From: Halovenus rubra | GTDB lineage: Archaea; Halobacteriota; Halobacteria; Halobacteriales; Haloarculaceae | Assembly: GCF_026586665.1 (NCBI RefSeq) | Contig: NZ_JAODIY010000010.1 | Location: forward strand, 62,001 to 126,000 | Direction: 5' to 3' | DNA length: 64,000 nucleotides | In this document: positions 9,586-17,592 of the stretch, one piece after another | Numbering within the stretch: the first letter of the stretch is position 1 | Layout of the letters: every line of letters starts with the position of its first letter | The notes under the pieces: model-generated | Database searches by the model: none | Told to the model about the DNA's origin: nothing | What the model saw: the letters and a program-made list of their open reading frames with translations, nothing else | Translations under genes and position numbers: made by a program

Positions 9586-10014
9586 CTACGTTCGGAGGGC
9601 ATCGAGGGCGTCGGTCGCAACCTCGGTTGTTTCGTATCCACGTTGGCCAAGGACAGTTGTTTCGGCAACGAAGCCTCCAGCCCGGAGCTCAGTCAACAGT
9701 CCGTGCAAATCGCTCTCACAGAAGTCGTACTCTGAGAGGAGTGTCCGGACGCTCAGTGGCCCTTCCTCGTCCAGTTCGAGGAGAAGTGCAAGCGAACGTT
9801 CGTCGTGGACCGAAGTAACGAGCGAGACCACAGGCTCAGGCAGTGCGCGAAGAACAGTGTCGGCTGCTGTCGCATCGTCGACGGTATCGAGGTCGTCATT
9901 TGGGATGTGCTGGCGCTCACCAGTCTCCGGGTGCCGGACGAGACTGGCATCAGCAGAACGTTTGAGAAGCAGGTAACGGGTGCCCTCGGTATCTCTAACG
10001 GTGCGTCGCGTCAT
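9586..10014 (-). CDS. Haloarchaeal conserved protein, possible wHTH (DUF7346-like)
   Basis: A 142-residue protein starting MTRRTVRD. The N-terminal part (RYLLLKRSADASLVRHPETGERQHIPNDDL) looks like a small beta domain. The C-terminal part (SLALLLELDEEGPLSVRTLLSEYDFCESDLHGLLTELRAGGFV, positions about 75-118) has the helical pattern of a winged helix. The family resembles an uncharacterised haloarchaeal family found beside rad50; the name is from memory. The ATG at 10014 is chosen because the conserved-looking sequence begins there. It lies 31 nt downstream of the membrane gene at 10046, probably in one transcript, and is tail to tail with rad50. Confidence 0.7.
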   Translation of the reverse strand: MTRRTVRDTEGTRYLLLKRSADASLVRHPETGERQHIPNDDLDTVDDATAADTVLRALPEPVVSLVTSVHDERSLALLLELDEEGPLSVRTLLSEYDFCESDLHGLLTELRAGGFVAETTVLGQRGYETTEVATDALDALRT

Positions 10015-10045
10015 CGTGTGTGTCTCCAGTTGGATTTCATCGTAC

Positions 10046-10450
10046 TCAGTTCTCGGTTTCGAGGTCGAATTCGCCGGCATCAAGTCGGGCCTTTCCCCGG
10101 CGTGTAAGCTCTATAGCATACAAAAAGAGGAGAACACCGCCGACGGTGAGCGCTGGCCCTCGCGTGGGATGGGAGTCAAATACCCAGAGTAGTATCCCGA
10201 GTGTTAGGCCAAGTACGGCAATCTTATACAGGAAAACGAGTTTCCAAAACAGCGTCTTGAACGCAGGGTCGACATCGCTTGCCTGTGTACGGAGTTCTTC
10301 TGTCCGGGTCGATGGCGGGTCCGGGACATCCGCACTGGGACGCTCGGCGTGTGGCCGTTCGGCGGTCGGTACAGCGACACCCGACTCTTCAGACTGTCGG
10401 TCTTCAGCGAGTGGCTCGTCAAGCTCCTGAAGGGGGTCGCTGTCAGTCAC
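10046..10450 (-). CDS. Haloarchaeal membrane protein with acidic N-terminal tail
   Basis: A 134-residue protein. Residues 1-62 are hydrophilic and disordered in character. Residues about 66-90 (KLVFLYKIAVLGLTLGILLWVF) and 96-112 (LTVGGVLLFLYAIELT) are two transmembrane helices, followed by a short charged end. No catalytic motif is visible. It resembles uncharacterised haloarchaeal membrane families and seems to be co-transcribed with the downstream gene at 9586-10014, but neither has a known role. Confidence 0.7.
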   Translation of the reverse strand: MTDSDPLQELDEPLAEDRQSEESGVAVPTAERPHAERPSADVPDPPSTRTEELRTQASDVDPAFKTLFWKLVFLYKIAVLGLTLGILLWVFDSHPTRGPALTVGGVLLFLYAIELTRRGKARLDAGEFDLETEN

Positions 10451-10498
10451 ACCTCACGTTAGACGGTCAATAGCAAAATCCGTTCGGGTCTCGGCTGG

Positions 10499-10681
10499 TT
10501 AGACTACCTCGTCAAGTCGGACTGCATTGTCGGACTGAATCCATGCGAGTGGCTTTTCTGTGTCGTAGAGGACAATTCCCGAGGCTGTCTCGTAGACGCC
10601 CGTCGCATCAAGCGAGCCATCTCCCGTTTTCTCAGTCACAGCACGATTCGTCTCGGTCGACGAATCCATCGAATCAACCAT
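10499..10681 (-). CDS. Small haloarchaeal protein (DUF7331-like)
   Basis: A 60-residue acidic protein with the conserved-looking core VYETASGIVLYDTEKPLAWIQSD near its middle. It matches in style a family of small haloarchaeal proteins of unknown function. The ATG at 10681 is preferred over a GTG five codons upstream because an ATATATAT box lies 29-36 nt before it on the minus strand. The next gene on that strand begins 48 nt beyond its stop. Confidence 0.65.
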   Translation of the reverse strand: MVDSMDSSTETNRAVTEKTGDGSLDATGVYETASGIVLYDTEKPLAWIQSDNAVRLDEVV

Positions 10682-10708
10682 ACTTCGTGCTACCACATGA
10701 CATGGTTG

Positions 10709-10718
10709 AATATATATG
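10709..10718 (-). promoter_or_regulatory. TATA box for the small gene at 10499-10681
   Basis: The minus strand reads ACATATATATTC here, centred about 32 nt upstream of the ATG at 10681. Its position fits a leaderless start and decides the start choice for that gene. Confidence 0.5.
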
Positions 10719-10750
10719 TTCGGGAGACGGCGAGATTGGCAGGAGTCACC

Positions 10751-10906
10751 CTACGGCTCGTGGCCCATAGTGAGGTCACCAAGGATTGTGTGACAGTCAG
10801 AACAACGGTAGAGCTTGACAAGTCCATCCGGTTTCTCATCAACGTAGTCACAGCCACAAGAACACGACCGTAGCTGTGACGGCGGCGTCACGCGTTTCCA
10901 CTCCAT
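10751..10906 (-). CDS. 51-aa putative zinc-finger protein
   Basis: A short gene encoding 51 residues. It has a cysteine knuckle CSCGC at 15-19 and a second one, CSDCH, at 35-39, with Tyr and Asp-Gly between, so it looks like a compact zinc ribbon. Haloarchaea encode many such micro-zinc-fingers, some tied to motility or biofilm, but no role can be assigned here. Support comes from the Cys pattern, an intact frame from ATG to TAG, and a T8 tract 23-30 nt upstream of the ATG that could be its TATA element. It lies downstream of rli1 on the same strand. Confidence 0.6.
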   Translation of the reverse strand: MEWKRVTPPSQLRSCSCGCDYVDEKPDGLVKLYRCSDCHTILGDLTMGHEP

Positions 10907-10928
10907 TGATTAGGGTCGAGGCCTGAAC

Positions 10929-10936
10929 AAAAAAAA
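10929..10936 (-). terminator. T8 tract downstream of rli1 (terminator and/or promoter element)
   Basis: On the minus strand eight consecutive T residues follow the rli1 stop by about 160 nt. Archaeal RNA polymerase terminates at such U-runs. The same tract is also at the right distance to be the TATA-like element of the 51-aa zinc protein, so either or both roles are possible. Partial flanking complementarity (aggc and gcct) adds a weak stem. Confidence 0.45.
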
Positions 10937-11097
10937 GCCTGACTCTACCTATCAGCCATTCTGTTCAAATAGAAAGAACATACTGGCAAGTAAAGTAACC
11001 GACCGGCTTGACGCGCTCGCACAGCGGCTGATGTTTGGGCGGTCCAGCGAGTAATCGACAGTGTCGTATGCGGTATTTGCAAAGGTCTGCGCTGTAA

Positions 11098-12927
11098 TCA
11101 GGGCGAGTAGTAGTATTCGCCAGCGTTTTTCTGTTCGCGGTCAAGCTGGCTTCCGGGTTTGTTGATGCGTGGACGACCAGTCCGCTCGTCACGTCGGAAC
11201 GTAATGTCCAGATTCGAGAGGAACTCATTCATTCCTTCGCGCATCCCCTGTGGTGGAGTCGCGTGGCCTTCGACAGCCGGCTCGCCGTCGAACACGAGCA
11301 AGCGGTCCGAAAGCAGGTCGACCATATAAATATCGTGGTCGATGACCATCGCCGTCGCGTCGTTGTGTTCAGCGTATCGCCGGATTGCCGTGGTGGCGCG
11401 GACACGTTGCTCGACGTCGAGATGTGCCGAGGGTTCATCAAGCAAGTAGAGATCGGCATCCTCCGAAAGGCAGGCAGCGATAGCCACACGCTGGCGTTCC
11501 CCGCCCGAAAGGTCCGTAAGGTTTTGCTCCATAATAGGGTCGAGCTGGAGGGGCTGGGCAATCTCAGTGTTCCAATATGAGGAGCCGAACTCGTTGGTAA
11601 TCGAGGAGAGGAACGCATCGACGCGCATTGGCTGGTCAATCTCGACATACTGCGGTTTGTATGCGATATCGAGGCGTGCGTTGACTTCACCTACGTCGGG
11701 TTCAAGTCGACCCGCGAGTAGCTTGGCGAACGTCGACTTGCCGATGCCGTTCGGGCCGACAACGCCTAATACCTCGTTTTCGCGGATTTTCCCGCCTTCG
11801 ACCGACAGCGAGAACTCGCCGTCGCCGTAGCTTTTCTCCAGCGATGGGTACTCGACGACTGTCTCACCAGTTGAGTTCGAAGCGGGCGCGTGTTCCTCGA
11901 ACTCGATATCGGTTTCCCGGATACGCATGTTCTCGTTTTCGAGGTAGCCCGAGAGGTACTCGTTGATGCCATTTTTCACGGATTTTGGCGGCGTGATGAT
12001 ACCGAATGCACCAGATTGCCCGTAGCCAATATGAATCGCGTCCGCCAGCAAGTCAAGAATAGCCAAGTCGTGCTCGACAACAAGCATCGACCGGTTCTCG
12101 TCCTCAGCGAGTTCACGGATCAGTCGGGCGGCAGTCATCCGCTGGCTGATATCAAGATACGGCGTAATCTCGTCAAGAAAGTAGAAGTCAGCCTCACGAG
12201 CTAGCGTCGCAGCGAGTGCAACACGCTGGAGTTCCCCGCCCGAGAGCGTGTCGATGTTCTGGTCGATAACCGGCGCGATGTTCAGGCGCTCGACTAACTC
12301 ATCCAACACGTCGCGTTCGTCGGTCCGTTCAAGCAGCGCGCGAGTCGACCCGTCAAATTGGTCCGGAATCTGGTCGACGTACTGTGGTTTTCGAGCCACA
12401 GTTACGTTCCCCTCGCGCATCGCTTCGAGGTATCCCTGCAGTTCCGTTCCGCGGTACGCGTCAAGAATCTCGTCCCAGTTTGGTTCAGTCCCGACCTGCC
12501 CGAGATTCGGTGCGAGTTCGTCAGCCAAGATATGCACAGCCGTCGTCTTTCCAATTCCGTTTGGGCCGAGAATGCCGGTTACTCGGCCTTCTTGGGGTGC
12601 GGGAAGGCCATAGAGCGCAAAGCTGTTTTCGCCGTATCGATGGACTGGTTCCTGGTCGAGTTCCTGTGGCAGGTTGAGAATCTGAATTGCGTCAAACGGA
12701 CACTTCTCGACACAGATGCCACAGGACTCGCCGAGACAGAGTTCCTCGGAAATCCAGATTTGGTCGTCGGTTCCCTGGTAAACATCGTTTTCTTCGTAAC
12801 GCTCGTCACGAGTGGTGATACACTCTTTTCCCGTCCGGTTGGGTGGACAGAAGTTAGCACACTCGTAGTTACATCTATCCGGTTGACACTGCTCTAGGTC
12901 GACGACTGCGATACTGTCATCTGCCAT
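11098..12927 (-). CDS. rli1: Ribosome recycling ATPase ABCE1/Rli1
   Basis: Soluble twin-ABC ATPase that splits 70S ribosomes after termination in Archaea. The 609 residues have an N-terminal Fe-S domain with Cys at 14, 19, 23, 27 and 36 and the second ferredoxin-like set CLGESCGICVEKCPFD (Cys64, 69, 72, 76), supporting two 4Fe-4S clusters. The first Walker A GPNGIGKTT is at 121-129, with the LSGGELQRVALA signature after it. A second GPNGIGKST and LSGGERQRVAIA follow in the C-terminal half. The ATG at 12927 is chosen because an earlier in-frame start would lie inside the upstream gene. It follows the EMC6-like gene by 2 nt. Confidence 0.97.
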   Translation of the reverse strand: MADDSIAVVDLEQCQPDRCNYECANFCPPNRTGKECITTRDERYEENDVYQGTDDQIWISEELCLGESCGICVEKCPFDAIQILNLPQELDQEPVHRYGENSFALYGLPAPQEGRVTGILGPNGIGKTTAVHILADELAPNLGQVGTEPNWDEILDAYRGTELQGYLEAMREGNVTVARKPQYVDQIPDQFDGSTRALLERTDERDVLDELVERLNIAPVIDQNIDTLSGGELQRVALAATLAREADFYFLDEITPYLDISQRMTAARLIRELAEDENRSMLVVEHDLAILDLLADAIHIGYGQSGAFGIITPPKSVKNGINEYLSGYLENENMRIRETDIEFEEHAPASNSTGETVVEYPSLEKSYGDGEFSLSVEGGKIRENEVLGVVGPNGIGKSTFAKLLAGRLEPDVGEVNARLDIAYKPQYVEIDQPMRVDAFLSSITNEFGSSYWNTEIAQPLQLDPIMEQNLTDLSGGERQRVAIAACLSEDADLYLLDEPSAHLDVEQRVRATTAIRRYAEHNDATAMVIDHDIYMVDLLSDRLLVFDGEPAVEGHATPPQGMREGMNEFLSNLDITFRRDERTGRPRINKPGSQLDREQKNAGEYYYSP

Positions 12928-12929
12928 GG

Positions 12930-13289
12930 TTAGAATGCGTCCGTCGTCAGGATGATTCCCCACGAGAGGAACCAGAGGATGAACGTCATCAGCGTGATGT
13001 AGAGGTTCCCTTTGATACCGAAGTCGTCAACCTCAAGCCCGATTACCCGGTACAAAATAAGTTGTACGAAAATCGCCACTGCGACGAATGCCAGCGCTGT
13101 ATTGTTCTGTGGGTCGCTTATGTAGAGCGCGGAGACGATGGCCGCGGCGATACCCGAGAGCGTCGAGCCCATCGTGACGATGGCGCTTCGCTCGTAATCG
13201 CTGAAGCCGCTCTCATCGTCGGTATCGACAGCGGAGCCTTGGCTCCCGGATACGTCGTCGGCCGCACCCTCACCCGTCTCTGTCGCCAT
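12930..13289 (-). CDS. EMC6-like small membrane protein
   Basis: A 119-residue protein with a hydrophilic acidic N-terminal part (1-35) and three hydrophobic helices (about 38-60, 66-85 and 94-117). The pattern, including YERSAIVTMGSTLSGIAAAI and a closing LWFLSWGIIL, resembles archaeal EMC6-like proteins related to a subunit of the eukaryotic ER membrane insertase. That label is a family resemblance, not proof of insertase activity. The start is at one of two nearby ATG codons (13289 or 13295), preceded by a weak purine stretch. The stop is 2 nt before rli1, so the two genes are in one transcript. Confidence 0.7.
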   Translation of the reverse strand: MATETGEGAADDVSGSQGSAVDTDDESGFSDYERSAIVTMGSTLSGIAAAIVSALYISDPQNNTALAFVAVAIFVQLILYRVIGLEVDDFGIKGNLYITLMTFILWFLSWGIILTTDAF

Positions 13290-13401
13290 ACACATTTCTC
13301 TGCCACCCGGCGTAAAAAGCCGTTCGTTCCGCGTTCGACCGCAAGGCGACAAATAGCCCCGTCGACCAATTTATCTGCATGGGGTGTGCACAACGAGAGC
13401 G

Positions 13402-13875
13402 ATGAGTGAGAGTGACGCGTCACCGTGGCTATTCCTGTTCGGGCTGGTGGTCTTTCTCGGGTCCGGCACCCTGTTTGTCGTCGATTTGGTGCGTGGTGTC
13501 GACCCATGGTGGTCGATAGTGGCCAACGCCACGGGTGCGGTTGTTCTTATCGGCTGGGCCGCGCTTGATACGATACGGGACCCCGACTCGGCAGTCGCTA
13601 CAGTCGGCGGCGCGACCGGGACGGCACTCTTGCTCTATGGATTGTATCTCAGCGGGGCGGGCGTCGTCATCACAGTCACCGGCCTACTCCGCCACGACCA
13701 CCTCGATATCGGCGTGTTGTACCTCGGTGTCGCGGTGACGGCCGTCATCCTTGGCTATCTTGTCTTCCCAAGCGGGACTGTTCTTGGAGAAGATGACGAG
13801 CGCGAAACGACCACAGCTAGCGGAGAGGTGCCATCGGCACCGTCATCGTCATCCGAGAGCGACACAGAGGAATGA
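13402..13875 (+). CDS. Multi-pass membrane protein, unknown
   Basis: A 157-residue protein with about four transmembrane helices (near 9-28, 38-54, 64-88 and 100-122) and a Ser/Glu-rich cytoplasmic tail from about 128. No catalytic motif is recognised. The ATG at 13402 is preferred over one at 13384 because the protein begins with a typical polar N terminus (MSESDASPW) directly before the first helix. It is divergent from the EMC6-like gene with a gap of about 110 nt. Confidence 0.65.
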   Translation: MSESDASPWLFLFGLVVFLGSGTLFVVDLVRGVDPWWSIVANATGAVVLIGWAALDTIRDPDSAVATVGGATGTALLLYGLYLSGAGVVITVTGLLRHDHLDIGVLYLGVAVTAVILGYLVFPSGTVLGEDDERETTTASGEVPSAPSSSSESDTEE

Positions 13876-13951
13876 CCGGCGAGTACCCGGAGAAGGCAAT
13901 CTAAAACGCCTGCTATACTGTTATCTCGAACACTCACTGAGACAATCCCTC

Positions 13952-13959
13952 AATCTTTA
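13952..13959 (+). promoter_or_regulatory. TATA-like element for the second wHTH gene
   Basis: A tttatac box lies about 28-34 nt before the ATG at 13987, with no clear ribosome binding site, again pointing to a leaderless message. Confidence 0.45.
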
Positions 13960-13986
13960 TACAGCGCGCGACAGTAGAGAGAGGCG

Positions 13987-14250
13987 ATGACAGAATCCGA
14001 CGAGGAGGATATCGCAGACCTGCCTCCGAGTGCGAAGCTCGTCTACAAGGTGCTCGAATATAACGGGCCACTAACACAGAAAGGAATCGTACAAGAGTCG
14101 ATGCTCTCGGCCCGGACTGTCCGGTACGCGCTCGAACGACTGGATGAAATCGGCGTCATCGAAGAAGACGTCTACTTCGCAGACGCCCGACAGAACCTCT
14201 ACGAGCTGACAGAGGGGGTCGTCGAGCCAGAAGCTGCCGTCTCCGACTGA
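13987..14250 (+). CDS. Small winged helix-turn-helix protein (paralogue of the gene at 4879)
   Basis: An 87-residue acidic protein with the same core as the 85-residue protein at 4879: LPPSAKLVYKVLEYNGPLTQ, then SARTVRYALERLDEIGVIEE and a wing ending DARQNLYEL. A single wHTH domain fills almost the whole chain, so it probably binds DNA as a dimer. It lies convergent with the PIN-ATPase gene and downstream of the membrane gene, from which it has its own promoter. Its target is unknown. Confidence 0.8.
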   Translation: MTESDEEDIADLPPSAKLVYKVLEYNGPLTQKGIVQESMLSARTVRYALERLDEIGVIEEDVYFADARQNLYELTEGVVEPEAAVSD

Positions 14251-14276
14251 ATAGGGCGGTTTTTACGGGGGGACGT

Positions 14277-16124
14277 TCAAGAGGGGACGACGGTAATTGT
14301 CCTGCCGAAATCTATTGCCTTCTCTAGCTCTTCAGCTATTGCGCTGCCTCGCGAGACCTGTATTTCGCCACCCCGCGAGACCGTAGCGGTAAACAGGTAC
14401 TCGCTGTCGGCCCGTACTTCAACAGTCTCGCCGGCGTGTCCCTCTAACGGAATGACGACGTGCCGAGACGTGACTTCCGGCGTGACAGCCATGCCGCCCG
14501 TGTTTTGTTGCCCACTTTTCTCGTCTGATGGACCGTCTCCGTCGGGCCGGTCTTCGAGCGTGCGGACATCGATATCGATGCCGAGGCGATTCTCGATGTC
14601 GGAGATACGACCACCGCCTTTTCCGATGACTGCTGAAATGTCGTCGTCCTCGACCCAGACGACGGTTGTATTCGGTCCACGAAGCTCAACCTCGACGTGG
14701 CCGCGGGCGACCGAGCGAATCTCACGTTCAATCTCCTGTTTGGCGATGCGGTCAACGCTTGAATCGTCACTTTCCTCACCACCCACCGGAACGGTAACGA
14801 CCTGACGGTTGAACGTATAGATTTCGTACTCCGTCTGTCCAGTCTCGAAATCACGAATCATGATGACTGGCCGGGCAAGGTCTTCTTCCATCAGCCCTTC
14901 GGGAACCTTGACCTCGGTCTGGACGTCGTAGACTTTGCTCACGCTGCCAGCCTCGATGTAGACAACGGTGTCGGCGACCTGTGGGATGAGTCCGAGTTCG
15001 ACCCGCCCGATGAGTCGCTGGAGTGCATCGATAGCTCTTGTCGCGTGAACGACGCCAACCATACCGACCCCAGCGAGGCGCATATCTGCAAACACCTCGA
15101 AGTCGTCGGTCTTGCGCACCTCGTCGTAGATTGTGTAGTCAGGTCGGACCATCAACAGTGAATCTGCTGTCTGTGACATCTGACCCCCAAGTTCCGTGTA
15201 CTGTGTGATTTCGGGGCCGACCTGCAGGTCGCGCGGTTTCTCCATCGTCTTGACAGCAAATCCGGAGTCGTTCAAGAACTCTGCGACAGCCTGTGCAAAC
15301 GTTGATTTCCCCGCTCCAGGTGAGCCAGAGATGAGTACACCCCGCTGTTTTTCGAGCAGGCGCTCGCGAAGGTCGTCAGCGTACTCGTAGTCGTCGAGAG
15401 TCGTCTTGACGATAGGCCGGACTGCAGTAATCTCTAATCCATCGCTAAACGGAGGTCGGGCAACAGCGATACGATAATCCTTGAACTGAACGATAGTCAT
15501 CCCCGGCTCGTCAAGTTCGATAAAGCCGTCCGGCGAGATGCGTGCACCATCTTCGATGTCGGCAGCATACTCATGGAGGTCAGCCTCTGTCAGCGCCCCG
15601 TCATCGATTGTCTGATAAGCCATATCGCCGATTGCACCGCGTTTTCCCATCGGCTTGACTCCGACTTTAAGATGAACACTCATCGTTTCGTCGTCGAAAA
15701 ACTCCTCGATAGCGAGCGTCTCGAACTCGCGTACGTCTGGTTCGATGTACTCAACCTCGAACCCCTTGGCGCGGGCGACCTCAGCCTGTACATCGTCGCT
15801 GGTGACAAGTGTTGCGTCCCTGTCGGCGGCGATATCACGGATGAGTGCATCGATATCGCCCTCGTCAGCGTCGCGTTTCTCGGACTGTGCGGCCCGGCGG
15901 CCAACGTACTCGACAGTTATGGTGCCGTCGTCATCGAAACCGACCAGTCGCTGGAGTTCTTCGAGTCCCTCCCAGCCGGTTTCCCGGCCGTCATTCGCCT
16001 GCGATTCGAGTTCTCCCACGACCGCCTCGGGAATGATGACGGTCGCACCCGTGAACTCGCCGTCTTCGACGCGCTCCGAGACGCGGCCGTCGATAACGAC
16101 GCTTGTATCCGGGACAATTTCCAT
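14277..16124 (-). CDS. PIN domain / secretion-type ATPase / KH domain protein
   Basis: A 615-residue archaeal three-part protein. The N-terminal PIN nuclease-like domain begins PDTSVVIDGRV (Asp6, Ser8) and continues with conserved acidic residues to about 140. A VirB11/PilT-type ATPase follows, with Walker A GSPGAGKST near 264-272 and a downstream GVVHATRAIDAL region. A KH RNA-binding domain near 500-545 has AVIGKGGGRISDIE, and the C-terminal region may bind nucleic acid. The combination suggests an RNA-directed ATPase/nuclease; substrates are not established to my knowledge. The ATG at 16124 is used because upstream in-frame sequence has no haloarchaeal character. Confidence 0.9.
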   Translation of the reverse strand: MEIVPDTSVVIDGRVSERVEDGEFTGATVIIPEAVVGELESQANDGRETGWEGLEELQRLVGFDDDGTITVEYVGRRAAQSEKRDADEGDIDALIRDIAADRDATLVTSDDVQAEVARAKGFEVEYIEPDVREFETLAIEEFFDDETMSVHLKVGVKPMGKRGAIGDMAYQTIDDGALTEADLHEYAADIEDGARISPDGFIELDEPGMTIVQFKDYRIAVARPPFSDGLEITAVRPIVKTTLDDYEYADDLRERLLEKQRGVLISGSPGAGKSTFAQAVAEFLNDSGFAVKTMEKPRDLQVGPEITQYTELGGQMSQTADSLLMVRPDYTIYDEVRKTDDFEVFADMRLAGVGMVGVVHATRAIDALQRLIGRVELGLIPQVADTVVYIEAGSVSKVYDVQTEVKVPEGLMEEDLARPVIMIRDFETGQTEYEIYTFNRQVVTVPVGGEESDDSSVDRIAKQEIEREIRSVARGHVEVELRGPNTTVVWVEDDDISAVIGKGGGRISDIENRLGIDIDVRTLEDRPDGDGPSDEKSGQQNTGGMAVTPEVTSRHVVIPLEGHAGETVEVRADSEYLFTATVSRGGEIQVSRGSAIAEELEKAIDFGRTITVVPS

Positions 16125-16304
16125 ACACTGTCTTGCTCGCGGCCATTGATAAGCCTCCGGATAAAGCCAGAGCGGTATGTCGAGTGTTAGATTTGTCGAC
16201 CCACGCGATGGGGCACTGTCACAGATGGTGGATGAGGAGGTGACTCCACGGCGAGGTAGACACATAGTCGATAAGCATTTTCACCCCCTCTTCGTAGGTA
16301 GTGT

Positions 16305-17249
16305 ATGGAAATCCTCGTTCTTCGACAGAAGATACACGGCATGGATGCAAGCGGGTACGCAGAGATTCTACGCGAAACATTCCCCGAGCAGACGGTCCGA
16401 GAAGCGACGACGCCGGCTCAAGAGCAAGAGTCCCTACAGAGTGCTGATATAGTGACGGGGTTTGAACTTTCTCCTGAGGATTTAGAACATGCCGAGAACC
16501 TGGAGCTGTTTGGCTGTGTGTTCGCGGGAACAGGGCACCTCGAACTCGATGCCTTCAAGCAACGGGATATCGCGGTGACCAATGCTTCGGGCGTCCATGG
16601 CCCGAACATCTCCGAGTACGTCATCGGCGCGATGATTCACCACGCCAAACGGTTCGGCCGTGCACACCGCCAGCAGGAACGCCGCGAGTGGCGCAGCTAC
16701 AAAACGGATGACCTGCACAACTCAACGGTCACCATCGTCGGACTCGGGGCAATCGGAACAGCAGTTGCCGAGCGCCTCGATGGGTTTGGAATGGAGACGG
16801 TCGGTGTCAGATACACACCAGAGAAAGGCGGGCCGACCGATGACGTCTATGGCTTCGACAAGATTCACGAGGCTGTCAACGACGCCGAGTACGTCGTGCT
16901 GGCGTGCCCACTGACAGATGCAACTGCCGGACTTATCGACGAAGACGTATTCAAGACAATGCACCCCGACGGAGTACTCGTCAATATCGGCCGTGGGCCG
17001 GTTGTCGACACCGACGCACTGGTGTCGGCCATCCGCTGGAACCGCATCGGTGGGGCGACACTGGACGTAAGCGACCCCGAACCCCTACCTACGGACCATC
17101 CGTTATGGAGCATGGATAACGTCATGCTCACCCCACACAACTCTGGATACTCCCCAGAGTACTTCGAGCGCCGGAGTGCTATCCTCGAACGAAATATCGA
17201 GCGAATCCGCGGGGGCGAGCACGAGGAGTTGGAAAACCAAGTCGTCTGA
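16305..17249 (+). CDS. D-2-hydroxyacid dehydrogenase
   Basis: NAD(P)-dependent dehydrogenase of 314 residues. It has the Rossmann motif GLGAIG at 146-151 and the family catalytic triad: Arg229 in NIGRGPVVD, Glu258 in DPEPLP and His277 in LTPHNSG. Family members reduce 2-keto acids to D-2-hydroxyacids or the reverse. Substrate is uncertain: glyoxylate/hydroxypyruvate and D-lactate are both consistent with the neighbouring lactate/glycolate and glycerate genes. GC here is ordinary (31/60 at 17101), unlike the block that follows. The end of a permease gene lies immediately downstream. Confidence 0.92.
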   Translation: MEILVLRQKIHGMDASGYAEILRETFPEQTVREATTPAQEQESLQSADIVTGFELSPEDLEHAENLELFGCVFAGTGHLELDAFKQRDIAVTNASGVHGPNISEYVIGAMIHHAKRFGRAHRQQERREWRSYKTDDLHNSTVTIVGLGAIGTAVAERLDGFGMETVGVRYTPEKGGPTDDVYGFDKIHEAVNDAEYVVLACPLTDATAGLIDEDVFKTMHPDGVLVNIGRGPVVDTDALVSAIRWNRIGGATLDVSDPEPLPTDHPLWSMDNVMLTPHNSGYSPEYFERRSAILERNIERIRGGEHEELENQVV

Positions 17250-17258
17250 CCGGATAGA

Positions 17259-17521
17259 ACGCCCCTGTTCTCGCAGTTCCAGTTCACCGCCGCCCAATCG
17301 GCGTGCCGACACAGCTTGTCGTCGGTGCACAGGCCGTCGGCGGCGCGATGGGGACACTGGTGGCAACTGACAACATCGTCGCGGCGCTGGCGACTATCGG
17401 TCTCGTCGGGGAAGGGAGGCGAATCGTGCGGTTGAACCTTATTTTGCTGCTGTACTACGCCTCCTTCGTGGGTGTCCTGACAATGGTATTCTCTTTTGTC
17501 CTCTTCACGGGGGTGTTCTGA
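17259..17521 (+). pseudogene. C-terminal remnant of an L-lactate permease (LctP family)
   Basis: Only the last 80-90 residues of an LctP-type permease remain. One frame reads TPLFSQFQFTAAQ, then the neighbouring frame continues GVPTQLVVGAQAVGGAMG and ATDNIVAALATIGLVG, followed by a final transmembrane helix and stop. The frame change near 17298 implies a one-base indel. The rest of the gene (several hundred codons) is missing, and the remnant begins within about 10 nt of the dehydrogenase stop, so a deletion joined the two. The family call rests on the GA/VGGxxG and IVAAxATxGLVG segments typical of the LctP C terminus. A GTG-started 72-residue peptide could still be made but would lack a transporter core. 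Confidence 0.65.
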
Positions 17522-17592
17522 CGGGGGCGGTTCACCCGGCCGTTTACGTATGACGGGACCAAATTTCGACCGACCAGCGGGCGAACGTATCC

